This document shows positions 17,864 to 25,061 of a stretch of DNA of 64,000 bases, in pieces (positions within the stretch are counted from its first letter, which is position 1; every line of letters starts with the position of its first letter). The notes below the pieces were generated by a model that was not told the DNA's origin, searched no databases, and worked only from the letters and a program-made list of their open reading frames with translations. Origin of the DNA: Mucilaginibacter kameinonensis (lineage in GTDB: Bacteria > Bacteroidota > Bacteroidia > Sphingobacteriales > Sphingobacteriaceae); contig NZ_RCWZ01000001.1 in assembly GCF_003675385.1 (NCBI RefSeq), forward strand, positions 1,426,001-1,490,000, read 5' to 3'. The position numbers were made by a program, and so were the translations under genes.

Positions 17864-18004
17864 TCAGGCCTGAACCGTTCTTCTTAAGTATTTTGGCGTG
17901 TATTTTACAGGTACTTTAACCAGTGCCCGCTCTGTAAAAAAGCTCTTCAGGGCTGATATTTTCCCGGTGCGGATGAGATAACTAACGAATAAGGCTATTA
18001 ACAT
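17864..18004 (-). CDS. Possible 46-residue small protein
   Basis: Short ORF starting 6 bases after the dioxygenase stop. It reads MLIALFVSYLIRTGKISALK at the start and ends KYLRRTVQA; the product is basic, with a hydrophobic N-terminus. No ribosome site and no recognisable family. Supported only by position and an intact frame; it may be chance. Confidence 0.3.
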   Translation of the reverse strand: MLIALFVSYLIRTGKISALKSFFTERALVKVPVKYTPKYLRRTVQA

Positions 18005-18010
18005 AAATTT

Positions 18011-18817
18011 TTATTTAACAATACTTGCAAAACGTTGATAAAAGGCGGTAGGGCTGTCGGCGTGTTTCGGCTCGTATTTACCGGCAATGATGGGGATATA
18101 TATTACCCTGCGGCGGCTTTCTTCACCAATTACGGTTGATTGGGCTACGCGATGCCAAAGACGGCCATCATGTATGGTCAGGTCGCCGGCCGTGGGGATA
18201 ATAGCTACCTCATTTTCGTCGGTATCATGATCAAGGAAGTATTTTTTACGGAAAAGCATCTGGTAAAGGTTTTGTTTATGGGTACCGGGCAGGATGCGTA
18301 AACCACCGTTCTCCGGTTTCAGAGTGCTCAGGTGGATGCCAACATTAAGCATCGGGTTTAATTTCTGCCCGTGAAAAATATCGCGGAGGCCATCAGTATG
18401 CCAGCCCATTTTAGAAAAACTGCTTTCGGGGCCGTTTACATAGTGATTAAAAACCATTCCGTCCTTTTCATCTGTTCCCAGCCTTGAGCCCTCGCCAATC
18501 AGGTTAAGCAATACCTGGAAACGTGGATCTTTAGTAAATTCATCTAACAGGCTGTGATGCTGATTGATAAAAGCAAAACGTTGCACAATGGGCGATCCGT
18601 CAAGGTCTTTACCGTATTTGATAGGTACGCCATTCACCTTTTCGGTGTTGTTATTTAGCCAGGTTGTTTCAACCTGTTTTGACGCGTTAATAATGTCGGT
18701 AACAGTTTCGGGCTTAATGAAATTTTTGAAATGGATAAAGCCGTGCTGATTGAAAAAAGCTTGTTGTTCGGGCGTAATTGTTGAGCCTAATGTGAATTTT
18801 TGATATGACGTTGCCAT
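18011..18817 (-). CDS. Phytanoyl-CoA dioxygenase (PhyH) family 2-oxoglutarate/Fe(II) oxygenase
   Basis: A 268-residue cytoplasmic protein with the iron triad H140-x-D142 (KMGWHTDGLRD) and H222 (DGRLWHRVAQS), plus an arginine cluster RRRVIYIP (about 235-242) for 2-oxoglutarate. GGLRILPGTH is also characteristic. The family hydroxylates varied small molecules and the substrate is not readable. It is 265 bp from the SDR gene on the same strand, with its own promoter candidate upstream. Confidence 0.85.
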   Translation of the reverse strand: MATSYQKFTLGSTITPEQQAFFNQHGFIHFKNFIKPETVTDIINASKQVETTWLNNNTEKVNGVPIKYGKDLDGSPIVQRFAFINQHHSLLDEFTKDPRFQVLLNLIGEGSRLGTDEKDGMVFNHYVNGPESSFSKMGWHTDGLRDIFHGQKLNPMLNVGIHLSTLKPENGGLRILPGTHKQNLYQMLFRKKYFLDHDTDENEVAIIPTAGDLTIHDGRLWHRVAQSTVIGEESRRRVIYIPIIAGKYEPKHADSPTAFYQRFASIVK

Positions 18818-19018
18818 GTGGTGGAAAAGATATTAAAGTACCTGGAAAATGAAATTGTAAACGCTGGGTGCCGCCGGGGCGGTTTTAGGAAAGGAGCTGG
18901 TCCTTTTAAGGGAAATTAACAACAACAGCTGCACATGGCCCTTGTTATCAAGGGCATTCGCATTGGGTATGCAAATAGTATGTTGTGCTTATTGTTCAAT
19001 GTATATTAAATCTATCTT

Positions 19019-19064
19019 TTTAGTAGACTAATGCAAATGTAAACAAATTGTTAATCAGTCCAAA
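19019..19064 (-). promoter_or_regulatory. Promoter candidate with operator-like motif for the dioxygenase gene
   Basis: On the minus strand TACATTTG (19041-19034) matches the Bacteroidota -7 consensus TAnnTTTG. A TTTG ends at 19061, giving a 19-base spacer to the -7 box. TTTAGTAGACTA (+ strand, 19019-19030) covers the expected start site and shares a 9-mer with the site at 19899-19925. This implies a leader of about 210 bases before the start codon at 18817. Confidence 0.45.
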
Positions 19065-19082
19065 TATTTATGAAAATATTTT

Positions 19083-19859
19083 TTAATGCTTGTACAATCC
19101 GGCGGTTACCCTTTCAATCAGGCTTTTAGGACTATGTGTTGCTGCTACTGCCGAAAGTTTATTTAAAAATCCGGGAACTATTTCGGCTTTTTTATTGAAC
19201 ATGCCTTTTATACCAATTGCTGCAACCTCCTCGGGTTTCATGTTGAATTTTGCTGCCAGATCGGCCAGGGCATCCATTCCCGCGCGGTGGGCAAAACTGG
19301 TATCCGTAGGGCCCGGGCACAAGCAGCTCACAGCTATCGACGTGTCTTTAAGTTCATATCGCAAAGCCCGGCTAAATGATAAAACAAATGCTTTAGTGGC
19401 CGCATAAATCGCCAGTGTAGGCACAGCCTGGTAGGCCGCGGTGCTGGATACGTTGAGGATAAACGCCTGTTGTTGTGATTTTAAAACGGGAATGAAATAA
19501 TACGAAAGCTCGGTAAGGGCATTCATATTAACCTGCATCATAGCGGTTTGTGCGGTCAGATCTAATTCATCGAAATTTCCCCACACCCCAAGCCCCGCGT
19601 TATTTATTAATATCGATACAGGTACATTTAAGCTTTTAGCCCAATTGAAAACCCGGAGGGCTGCGCCCGCCCCCGAAAGATCAATAGTGAGGTGATCAGC
19701 CTTAACCTTATAGGCGGTTTTTATTTGAGCGGATAAGGCAATGAGATCATTTTCCGACCGGGAAACCAACAGCAGGTTATATCCTTTTTGAGCAAGCAAT
19801 ATGGCCATTGACCGCCCAATGCCTTTCCCGGCCCCCGTAATTAAAGCGTATTGATCCAT
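19083..19859 (-). CDS. Short-chain dehydrogenase/reductase (SDR)
   Basis: A 258-residue classical SDR: nucleotide motif TGAGKGIG (8-15), NNAG (86-89), catalytic Ser in NVSST (about 138), and Y152-x3-K156 (IYAATKAF). The basic residue in VSRSENDL suggests NADP(H). Such proteins are usually oxidoreductases of unknown small substrates. The gene is divergent from the papain-like protein gene, with a shared regulatory region between them. Confidence 0.9.
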   Translation of the reverse strand: MDQYALITGAGKGIGRSMAILLAQKGYNLLLVSRSENDLIALSAQIKTAYKVKADHLTIDLSGAGAALRVFNWAKSLNVPVSILINNAGLGVWGNFDELDLTAQTAMMQVNMNALTELSYYFIPVLKSQQQAFILNVSSTAAYQAVPTLAIYAATKAFVLSFSRALRYELKDTSIAVSCLCPGPTDTSFAHRAGMDALADLAAKFNMKPEEVAAIGIKGMFNKKAEIVPGFLNKLSAVAATHSPKSLIERVTAGLYKH

Positions 19860-19898
19860 TGTTTTTATTGAAATATCGACGATACAAGTTTAAAGAAA

Positions 19899-19944
19899 AA
19901 TAATCTACTAAACTTGTAGACTATTTAAAATGTTATTACGTTTG
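19899..19944 (+). promoter_or_regulatory. Bacteroidota-type promoter overlapped by a dyad operator
   Basis: TTG (19914-19916), a 20-base spacer and TACGTTTG (19937-19944) match the TTG / TAnnTTTG promoter pattern. It should drive the gene at 20086. An imperfect dyad with TCTAC (19904-19908) and GTAGA (19916-19920), flanked by AATA/TATT, covers the -33 element, as expected for a repressor site. TTTAGTAGA (minus strand) and GTAGACTA (+ strand) from this site recur at 19019-19030. Confidence 0.5.
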
Positions 19945-20085
19945 TGTAGATATGAAAAACACTGCCACATGTTTTCGTTTTTTAAGCTATAGCCAACCCC
20001 GCTATTGTTGTTGCCGGTAAATAAAAACCGCTCTCCCCCTTCGTTATTATTTCAACAACAAACTATCACAAGCTTAAAATTGATC

Positions 20086-21252
20086 ATGACTACTCATCAT
20101 ATAAAATATTTATTCAGTGCTTTTGTAAGCATTGTTTTAATATCATTCAGGCTTCCGGTATCAGCTCAGCTATCTGCCGCGGTAAAGTATAAGCTAAACC
20201 TGCAGCACGATACATCTGCACATAATATCATCGATGAAAGTTACCCGGTAAGCTTAGCCGCCGGGCCCATATTAAACAAGCCTGTTACTGATAAAACCGA
20301 TGCCGGCTTTGAAACAGAGCTGGAAAGTCAACTGGATTCCCATGCAGGCCGCAAAAAATTGCTTACCTATTTAAAAGATCTATCGGTAACCAATACCAAT
20401 GAGGCAAACTATAACCAGGCTAAGGTTAAAACTTACTATAAGCTGGCCAATGTATTTGCCAAACTGCATTTGTACCCCTTGGCTATGAAATGCTTTTTTA
20501 AAGCGATGGCGTTTAAAAATGATGGCAATAATCTTTTACCCGCAGCTTCTGATTCTTTGAGCTCGGATACTACGGGCAGGGAGTTACGCTTAAACAGCGG
20601 CCTGTTGGCTATTAATGCTCAGGATGATTCGGTTTTTGTAAACAACCCTGTTCAACTGAAGGATAAAAAGGAAAAGAAAAGTAAATCAATCACGTACAAC
20701 CGTATTGTAAGCACTTTTGATGATGGGAAAAAAGCGGCGGCCTATGCTTTGTTATTTCACGTAAAGCAGCCCAAACCCGGTAAACCAGCTGTTTTTGTGA
20801 GGGCTAATACAGGTCATACTTTTATCACGCTTATCAAGTATAATACCGATTCAACCTCGGTTTCGGTTTCTTTCGGATTTTATCCTAAAAAGGATAACAT
20901 ATTTTCGGCTACGCCATGGGAGCCGGAAACTTCTGGTACTTTTAAAAACGATGAAGCTCACCAGTGGGACGAGGTTATGGGTAAGTTTATAACCGAGCGC
21001 CGCTTTAAACGGATCCTAAAGCTTACCCGTAATTACGACGGATTAGAGTATCATTTATCAAAAAATAACTGTACCGATTTTGCTTTGCAGGCAGCTTCTT
21101 ATGCCGGTTTTGGGGTTACCAATTCAAAAGGTTCATGGCCGTTGGGGCATGGTAATAATCCCGGAACAACGGGTCAAAGCATTATAGCCGGAGCGGTTTA
21201 CGATAATGATCAGGCAGATTTGTTTATTGACTTTGATGAGGCCTTAAAATAA
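20086..21252 (+). CDS. Exported protein with permuted papain (NlpC/P60-like) C-terminal domain
   Basis: A 388-residue protein. ATG 20086 gives a clean signal peptide (LPVSAQ); the longer frame from 20005 would bury it. The middle (about 90-145) looks helical (YNQAKVKTYYKLANVFAKLHLYPLAMKCFFKA). The C-terminal part has GHTFITLIKYNTD and, about 95 residues later, KNNCTDFALQAASYAGF. His before Cys is the order of circularly permuted papain-like (YiiX-type) domains. It could hydrolyse amide or ester bonds in the envelope. Family membership is inferred from the His and Asn-Cys-x-Asp motifs only. The stop is 2 bases from the convergent carboxypeptidase stop. Confidence 0.5.
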   Translation: MTTHHIKYLFSAFVSIVLISFRLPVSAQLSAAVKYKLNLQHDTSAHNIIDESYPVSLAAGPILNKPVTDKTDAGFETELESQLDSHAGRKKLLTYLKDLSVTNTNEANYNQAKVKTYYKLANVFAKLHLYPLAMKCFFKAMAFKNDGNNLLPAASDSLSSDTTGRELRLNSGLLAINAQDDSVFVNNPVQLKDKKEKKSKSITYNRIVSTFDDGKKAAAYALLFHVKQPKPGKPAVFVRANTGHTFITLIKYNTDSTSVSVSFGFYPKKDNIFSATPWEPETSGTFKNDEAHQWDEVMGKFITERRFKRILKLTRNYDGLEYHLSKNNCTDFALQAASYAGFGVTNSKGSWPLGHGNNPGTTGQSIIAGAVYDNDQADLFIDFDEALK

Positions 21253-21254
21253 GG

Positions 21255-22283
21255 TCATAGTGATGTGAGTGTACTCCCTTCAGCGCCGACCTCAAGAGTG
21301 TGTCTTACTCCGCATTTAAGTGCGAAATTGTTTTTCTGATGCCCTACCGGAAAATCAAAGCAAACGGGATAGGTATACTCCTTTACTTTTTCAGTAACAA
21401 TATCATAAATGGTGTGGCCAAATTCTTCGCCTTCAATATCGGGTTTAAGCTGAAAACCGCCAATGATGAGCCCGGCCAGGTTTGAAAGTTTACCGCTTTG
21501 TTTCAGGTTCCAGAACATGCGATCGATGTTGTAGAGGTACTCATGGGTATCCTCAACAAATAAGATCTTGCCGTCGGTATGCAGGTCAGACGGGGTACCT
21601 GACAGTGTCGCGATCAGGCTCAGGTTTCCACCTACCAGGGTAGCTTCCGCTTTCCCATAACGGTTTTGTGGAACTGTGGGCGAGGAATAGCTAAGACTTT
21701 CGCCGGTCAAAGCCTGCCTGATGGATTGAATAGTGGCAACCTGCATGGCATCAGCTTTTGTCCAATCGTCCGGAAAACTGTTGCACATTTTTGAATGGAT
21801 GGTTGCAATCCCGAAATTGCGGCTGATATGGCAATGCAATGCGGTAATATCACTAAAGCCGATGATCCATTTAGGATGCTTTTTAAACTGCTTAAAATTT
21901 AAACGATCAATGATCCTGACCAGGCCATAGCCGCCCCTTGCACACATGATGGCCTTAATTTCCGGATCATCCAGCATCTGCTGCAGATCTGCTATGCGCT
22001 CTTCATCCGTCCCCCCGTATATAAAATCCTTTTTGCCTGTGTTATCGCCGATAACTATATTAAAGCTCCAGCTTTGCATCAATTGTACAGCAGGTAAAAT
22101 TTCGGCCAGGCTCATATACCCTGAAGGGCTGATAATGCCAATGGTATCTCCCGGTTTTAAATAGGGGGGGATTTGATGACCGGCTTTAGCAACAGGATGT
22201 TCGGGCATATTGGCCCATGCCCCCGAAGTTGACAATACAGCGCCGGCAGTTACTAATGAGGAGATGAAGCGTTTTCTGTCCAT
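21255..22283 (-). CDS. LD-carboxypeptidase, peptidase family S66
   Basis: A 342-residue protein cutting the L,D bond of murein tetrapeptides or related dipeptides during peptidoglycan recycling. S66 residues are visible (numbering from ATG 22283): Ser144 in IIGFSDITALH, Glu244 in FVEDTHEYL, His315 in FPVGHQKNNF, plus MCARGGYGLVRI. I chose ATG 22283 (MDRKRFISSLVTAGAVLS), which gives an exported protein with an Arg-Lys-Arg-Phe motif like a Tat signal; the frame extends to 22343 but with a poor leader. Most S66 enzymes are cytoplasmic, so an export signal is notable. An 8-bp inverted repeat (TGTTGCAT/ATGCAACA, 22290-22311) sits just before the start. Confidence 0.85.
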   Translation of the reverse strand: MDRKRFISSLVTAGAVLSTSGAWANMPEHPVAKAGHQIPPYLKPGDTIGIISPSGYMSLAEILPAVQLMQSWSFNIVIGDNTGKKDFIYGGTDEERIADLQQMLDDPEIKAIMCARGGYGLVRIIDRLNFKQFKKHPKWIIGFSDITALHCHISRNFGIATIHSKMCNSFPDDWTKADAMQVATIQSIRQALTGESLSYSSPTVPQNRYGKAEATLVGGNLSLIATLSGTPSDLHTDGKILFVEDTHEYLYNIDRMFWNLKQSGKLSNLAGLIIGGFQLKPDIEGEEFGHTIYDIVTEKVKEYTYPVCFDFPVGHQKNNFALKCGVRHTLEVGAEGSTLTSL

Positions 22284-22289
22284 TTTTGT

Positions 22290-22311
22290 TGTTGCATTTT
22301 TTGATGCAACA
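22290..22311. promoter_or_regulatory. Inverted repeat in front of the LD-carboxypeptidase gene
   Basis: TGTTGCAT (22290-22297) and ATGCAACA (22304-22311) are perfect inverted repeats with a 6-base T-rich spacer, 6 bases upstream of the start codon. It could be an operator or a hairpin hiding the ribosome site. Confidence 0.35.
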
Positions 22312-22435
22312 GGATTGATAAATTTATAAAAAACCGGAAACAAGTAATTAATGTAAGACTGGTAAATATTTTTATCCTACAATCTTTACAAAAATGATAT
22401 TCCTGATTGCATAAAGATCATTAAGTTTGAATTTG

Positions 22436-23704
22436 ATGAAAAGCAAGCATATTTCTCTTCCCGGAATTATAACGGCCCTACTGCTGTTTTTAGCGGTCTT
22501 TCAGAGTTGCCATACCTCCGATCATAAAGAACAAAACAAAACTGATACTGCAACTTCGCGGCCTGCAACTGCAACTTCCACCCCTGCCGGTTTTAAAATT
22601 AAGGCAGCTATTTCGTGCACTAAAAATGGCATGATCAGGGAGGATAGTATTTTATATATGCACCAGGGAGGTGGGTCTTTTCAGCCTACAATAGTTAATG
22701 TGAGCAATGCATCGGCTAACAAAGTTGATAATGATATGGCCTGGATTCCGGGCGGTACATTTAGTATGGGTGGTGTAAATCCTACCGGCATGACCGATGG
22801 CGGCATGGAAGCCATGGATGACGCAAGGCCTGTTCACCGGGTATTGGTTGATGGTTTTTATATGGATAAAACCGAGGTGACCAACGCGCAGTTTGCCAAA
22901 TTTGTAAAAGCCACCGGCTACATAACCGTGGCCGAGCAAAAACCAACAGCCGAAGAGTTTCCGGGCGTTCCTGCTGAAGACTTGGTTGCCGGATCGGTTG
23001 TTTTTACGCCGCCAAATCAAAAAGTGCCATTAGATGATATTTCGCAATGGTGGTCATACAAAAAAGGTGCCGATTGGAGGCATCCGCTTGGGCCTGGATC
23101 CGACTTAAAAGGGAAAGAGAATTTTCCCGTGGTACAGGTGGCCTGGGAGGATGCTGCCGCTTATGCAAAATGGGCGGGAAAACGTTTACCTACAGAAGCC
23201 GAGTGGGAATTTGCTGCAAGGGGAGGCAAAGCCGGTGAATTATATCCCTGGGGAAACCAGTTAAAACAGGATGGCCGGTGGATGGCCAATACATTCCAGG
23301 GATCGTTCCCTAACCATGACAATGCGGAGGATGGGGAAACAGGTCTCGGCCCGGTAAAAAAATATCCGGCTAATGCTTACGGTTTATATGACATGGCAGG
23401 TAACGCCTGGGAATGGTGTGCCGACTGGTACCGTAATGACTATTATAATAGTTTCAATCCAAATGTAGTTGCCCGCAACCCAAAAGGCCCGGCAGATTCA
23501 TATGATCCGCAGGAGCCCGGACAAAAGAAGAAGGTACAAAGAGGAGGCTCGTTTTTATGTACCGATCAATATTGTACGCGCTATATGGTGGGTTCAAGAG
23601 GTAAGGGCGAATATCGTTCAGCAACAAACCACGTTGGCTTCAGGTGTGTGCAGGATACTAAGCAAAGCAATCAAACAAAACCGGTTACCCCAAAATCGCT
23701 TTAG
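22436..23704 (+). CDS. Formylglycine-generating enzyme-like lipoprotein (FGE-sulfatase domain) with catalytic cysteines
   Basis: A 422-residue lipoprotein (AVFQSC). The FGE domain runs from MAWIPGGTFSMGG (about 101) to HVGFRCV (about 405). The key pair is intact: C375-TDQY-C380 in RGGSFLCTDQYCTRY has the same spacing as Cys336/Cys341 of the human enzyme. Many FGE-fold proteins lack these cysteines, so this copy may truly convert Cys or Ser in sulfatases to formylglycine. No sulfatase is encoded in this window. ATG 22436 is preferred to the TTG at 22427. An N-terminal segment of about 100 residues before the domain is unrecognised. Confidence 0.82.
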   Translation: MKSKHISLPGIITALLLFLAVFQSCHTSDHKEQNKTDTATSRPATATSTPAGFKIKAAISCTKNGMIREDSILYMHQGGGSFQPTIVNVSNASANKVDNDMAWIPGGTFSMGGVNPTGMTDGGMEAMDDARPVHRVLVDGFYMDKTEVTNAQFAKFVKATGYITVAEQKPTAEEFPGVPAEDLVAGSVVFTPPNQKVPLDDISQWWSYKKGADWRHPLGPGSDLKGKENFPVVQVAWEDAAAYAKWAGKRLPTEAEWEFAARGGKAGELYPWGNQLKQDGRWMANTFQGSFPNHDNAEDGETGLGPVKKYPANAYGLYDMAGNAWEWCADWYRNDYYNSFNPNVVARNPKGPADSYDPQEPGQKKKVQRGGSFLCTDQYCTRYMVGSRGKGEYRSATNHVGFRCVQDTKQSNQTKPVTPKSL

Positions 23705-23762
23705 GGTTTTAACAAAATCAATGGCTTTAGGCATTAAGCTTTCCGCTTTTCAAAAAGGGTAT

Positions 23763-23795
23763 AAAAAAAGAAGCACTCCTGTTGGGCAGGAATGC
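23763..23795 (-). terminator. Rho-independent terminator of the leftward small RNA
   Basis: On the minus strand GCATTCCTG - CCCAA - CAGGAGTGC (9 bp, one G-T) is followed by TTC and seven T. It faces left, so it does not serve the + strand FGE gene. It could also end read-through from the GntR gene at 24023. Confidence 0.75.
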
Positions 23796-23881
23796 GTTCT
23801 AACCAATTATAAACCTAAATTATGAGAAGAGATGTAAACCCGGGGTCGAACCGGAGTCGCTGCCTGTCAGCTATTCACATG
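23763..23881 (-). ncRNA. Candidate small RNA with a tRNA-like fold lacking an anticodon arm
   Basis: Leftward transcript of about 119 nt. The 5' part forms a cloverleaf without an anticodon arm. Acceptor-like stem: ATGTGAA (23880-23874) pairs with TTTACAT (23838-23832), 7 bp with one G-U. Next come T-A, as at tRNA positions 8-9, and a D-arm-like hairpin GCTG-ACAGG-CAGC (23871-23859). GAC links it to a T-arm with stem TCCGG/CCGGG and the consensus loop TTCGACC (23850-23844). A -7 box TATATTTG lies 7 bases upstream. The RNA ends in hairpin GCATTCCTG/CAGGAGTGC (23795-23773) plus a T-rich run. I cannot match it to a known RNA family. It is not a working tRNA, since no anticodon loop exists. Confidence 0.5.
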
Positions 23882-23887
23882 ATGGTA

Positions 23888-23895
23888 CAAATATA
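23888..23895 (-). promoter_or_regulatory. -7 promoter element for the tRNA-like RNA
   Basis: Minus-strand TATATTTG is a full match to TAnnTTTG. Transcription would begin close to 23881-23880, the 5' end of the acceptor-like stem. The only nearby TTG has a short 13-base spacer, so the -33 element is weak or missing. Confidence 0.45.
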
Positions 23896-24022
23896 CGTGT
23901 AATCCGTACAATTATTGTCATCTTAATATGAAAATTTTACTTTTATTGGTATTCTGCTATAAATGACAGTCGGTTTATGGATAATTTGCAACGATTTATA
24001 ACAGAAGCTTTACAAAACCGGA

Positions 24023-24754
24023 TCAGGTCCTTCTGCTTTCAACGGTGTATACAAAGCTTTCGGCTTTGTAATAGCCCAAATTATACTCCATGGGGCGCTC
24101 GCCCTGGTCATAAACAAATCTTTTTCTGAATAAAACAGGGCCGCCGGTTTCAATTTCAAGCTTATCGGCAATAAACTTATTAGCTTCAATGGCACTAATC
24201 TCTTCTTTTGACAGGTTTGCCACGGTAGAATATTCGTCCTCAAGCATTTCATAGAGCGGGCGTTTAAAATCCTCTTCGCCTGTAAGGCCTATCCTTGGAT
24301 GAAAATAAGATATGAAATAAACAAAGGGATTATCACTGCCTCCGCGTAACCGTTCCATTTTTACAATCTTTTTATCAGTACTGATATCAAAAAAGCTGGC
24401 AGTACTCTCATCTGGAAATACCCAACTCACATGCAGCTCGTAATTTTTTACGTTGATGCCCCTCGCTTTCATTTCCTGCGAAAAGCTGAGCCAGTTCATG
24501 GATTTTGAACTGATTTTGGAACTGGCAACCTTGGTGCCGAAGCCTTTTTTACGGATCAGCAGCTCGTCATAAACCAATTTATTAATAGCCTGGCGCAGTG
24601 TGGTGCGGGATATAGCCAGCTTTTTGGCCAGCTCAACTTCATTGGGCAGTAGCTTGCCTGCCTGGTAGGCAGGGTCTTTAATCAGTTCGCGAAGCAACTG
24701 CTCGGCTTGGATATGCAGAGGCACAGGGCTCTTGTGGTCGATAGATAATTTCAT
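24023..24754 (-). CDS. GntR-family repressor, HutC subfamily (UTRA ligand domain)
   Basis: A 243-residue regulator: winged helix at about 1-75 (LRELIKDPAYQAGKLLPNEVELAKKLAISRTTLRQAINKLVYDELLIRK, shown by the segments LPNEVELAKKLAISRTTLR and GFGTKV), then a UTRA domain (about 90-240, YELHVSWVFPDE, RLRGGSDNPFVYFISYFHPR, FRKRFVYDQGERPMEYNLGYY). UTRA domains sense sugars or sugar phosphates. It is divergent from the six-hairpin glycosidase gene at 25062 and probably represses it and itself through the dyad at 24803-24833. Confidence 0.9.
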   Translation of the reverse strand: MKLSIDHKSPVPLHIQAEQLLRELIKDPAYQAGKLLPNEVELAKKLAISRTTLRQAINKLVYDELLIRKKGFGTKVASSKISSKSMNWLSFSQEMKARGINVKNYELHVSWVFPDESTASFFDISTDKKIVKMERLRGGSDNPFVYFISYFHPRIGLTGEEDFKRPLYEMLEDEYSTVANLSKEEISAIEANKFIADKLEIETGGPVLFRKRFVYDQGERPMEYNLGYYKAESFVYTVESRRT

Positions 24755-24802
24755 AGTGGCTTTACTAACCTTAATGAGTTTAATGCGGTAAAGATAATAA
24801 AA

Positions 24803-24833
24803 AGCTAAGCCATGTATTTACATGGTTTAAGCT
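24803..24833. promoter_or_regulatory. HutC-type operator candidate
   Basis: Imperfect dyad AGCTAAGCCATGT - ATTT - ACATGGTTTAAGCT, with a perfect CCATGT/ACATGG core. The centre GTATTTAC (24814-24821) differs by one base from the HutC-subfamily consensus GT(A/C)TA(G/T)AC. It lies 49 bases before the gntR start and about 230 bases before the divergent glycosidase. I see nothing else definite in 24755-25061. Confidence 0.5.
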
Positions 24834-25061
24834 GATGTTTTTAATTTGATATATACAATGTAGCTGATTGTTTGGCATGGAAAAACTGGGTGCCAGGATT
24901 AACTTAATTGTTAAGGGCTAATTTCTCGTATTTAAATAATATTTGAGGGCTTTGATACTAAATGTTCATACAAATAGTTGTTTGTTGTTTAACCGAAGCC
25001 TCGATTTTTATTGGGAAGAAAGTTGATTATTACTAATAAATTTACCTGATTATTACTATCG

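Noticed and set aside
23832..23880. Functional tRNA
   Set aside because: Acceptor-, D- and T-like arms exist, but there is no anticodon arm and no CCA; kept as a tRNA-like RNA instead.
23822..23902. Plus-strand 26-codon ORF starting MRRDVNPGSNRS
   Set aside because: Overlaps the small RNA on the opposite strand, Arg/Ser-rich, no sign of coding.
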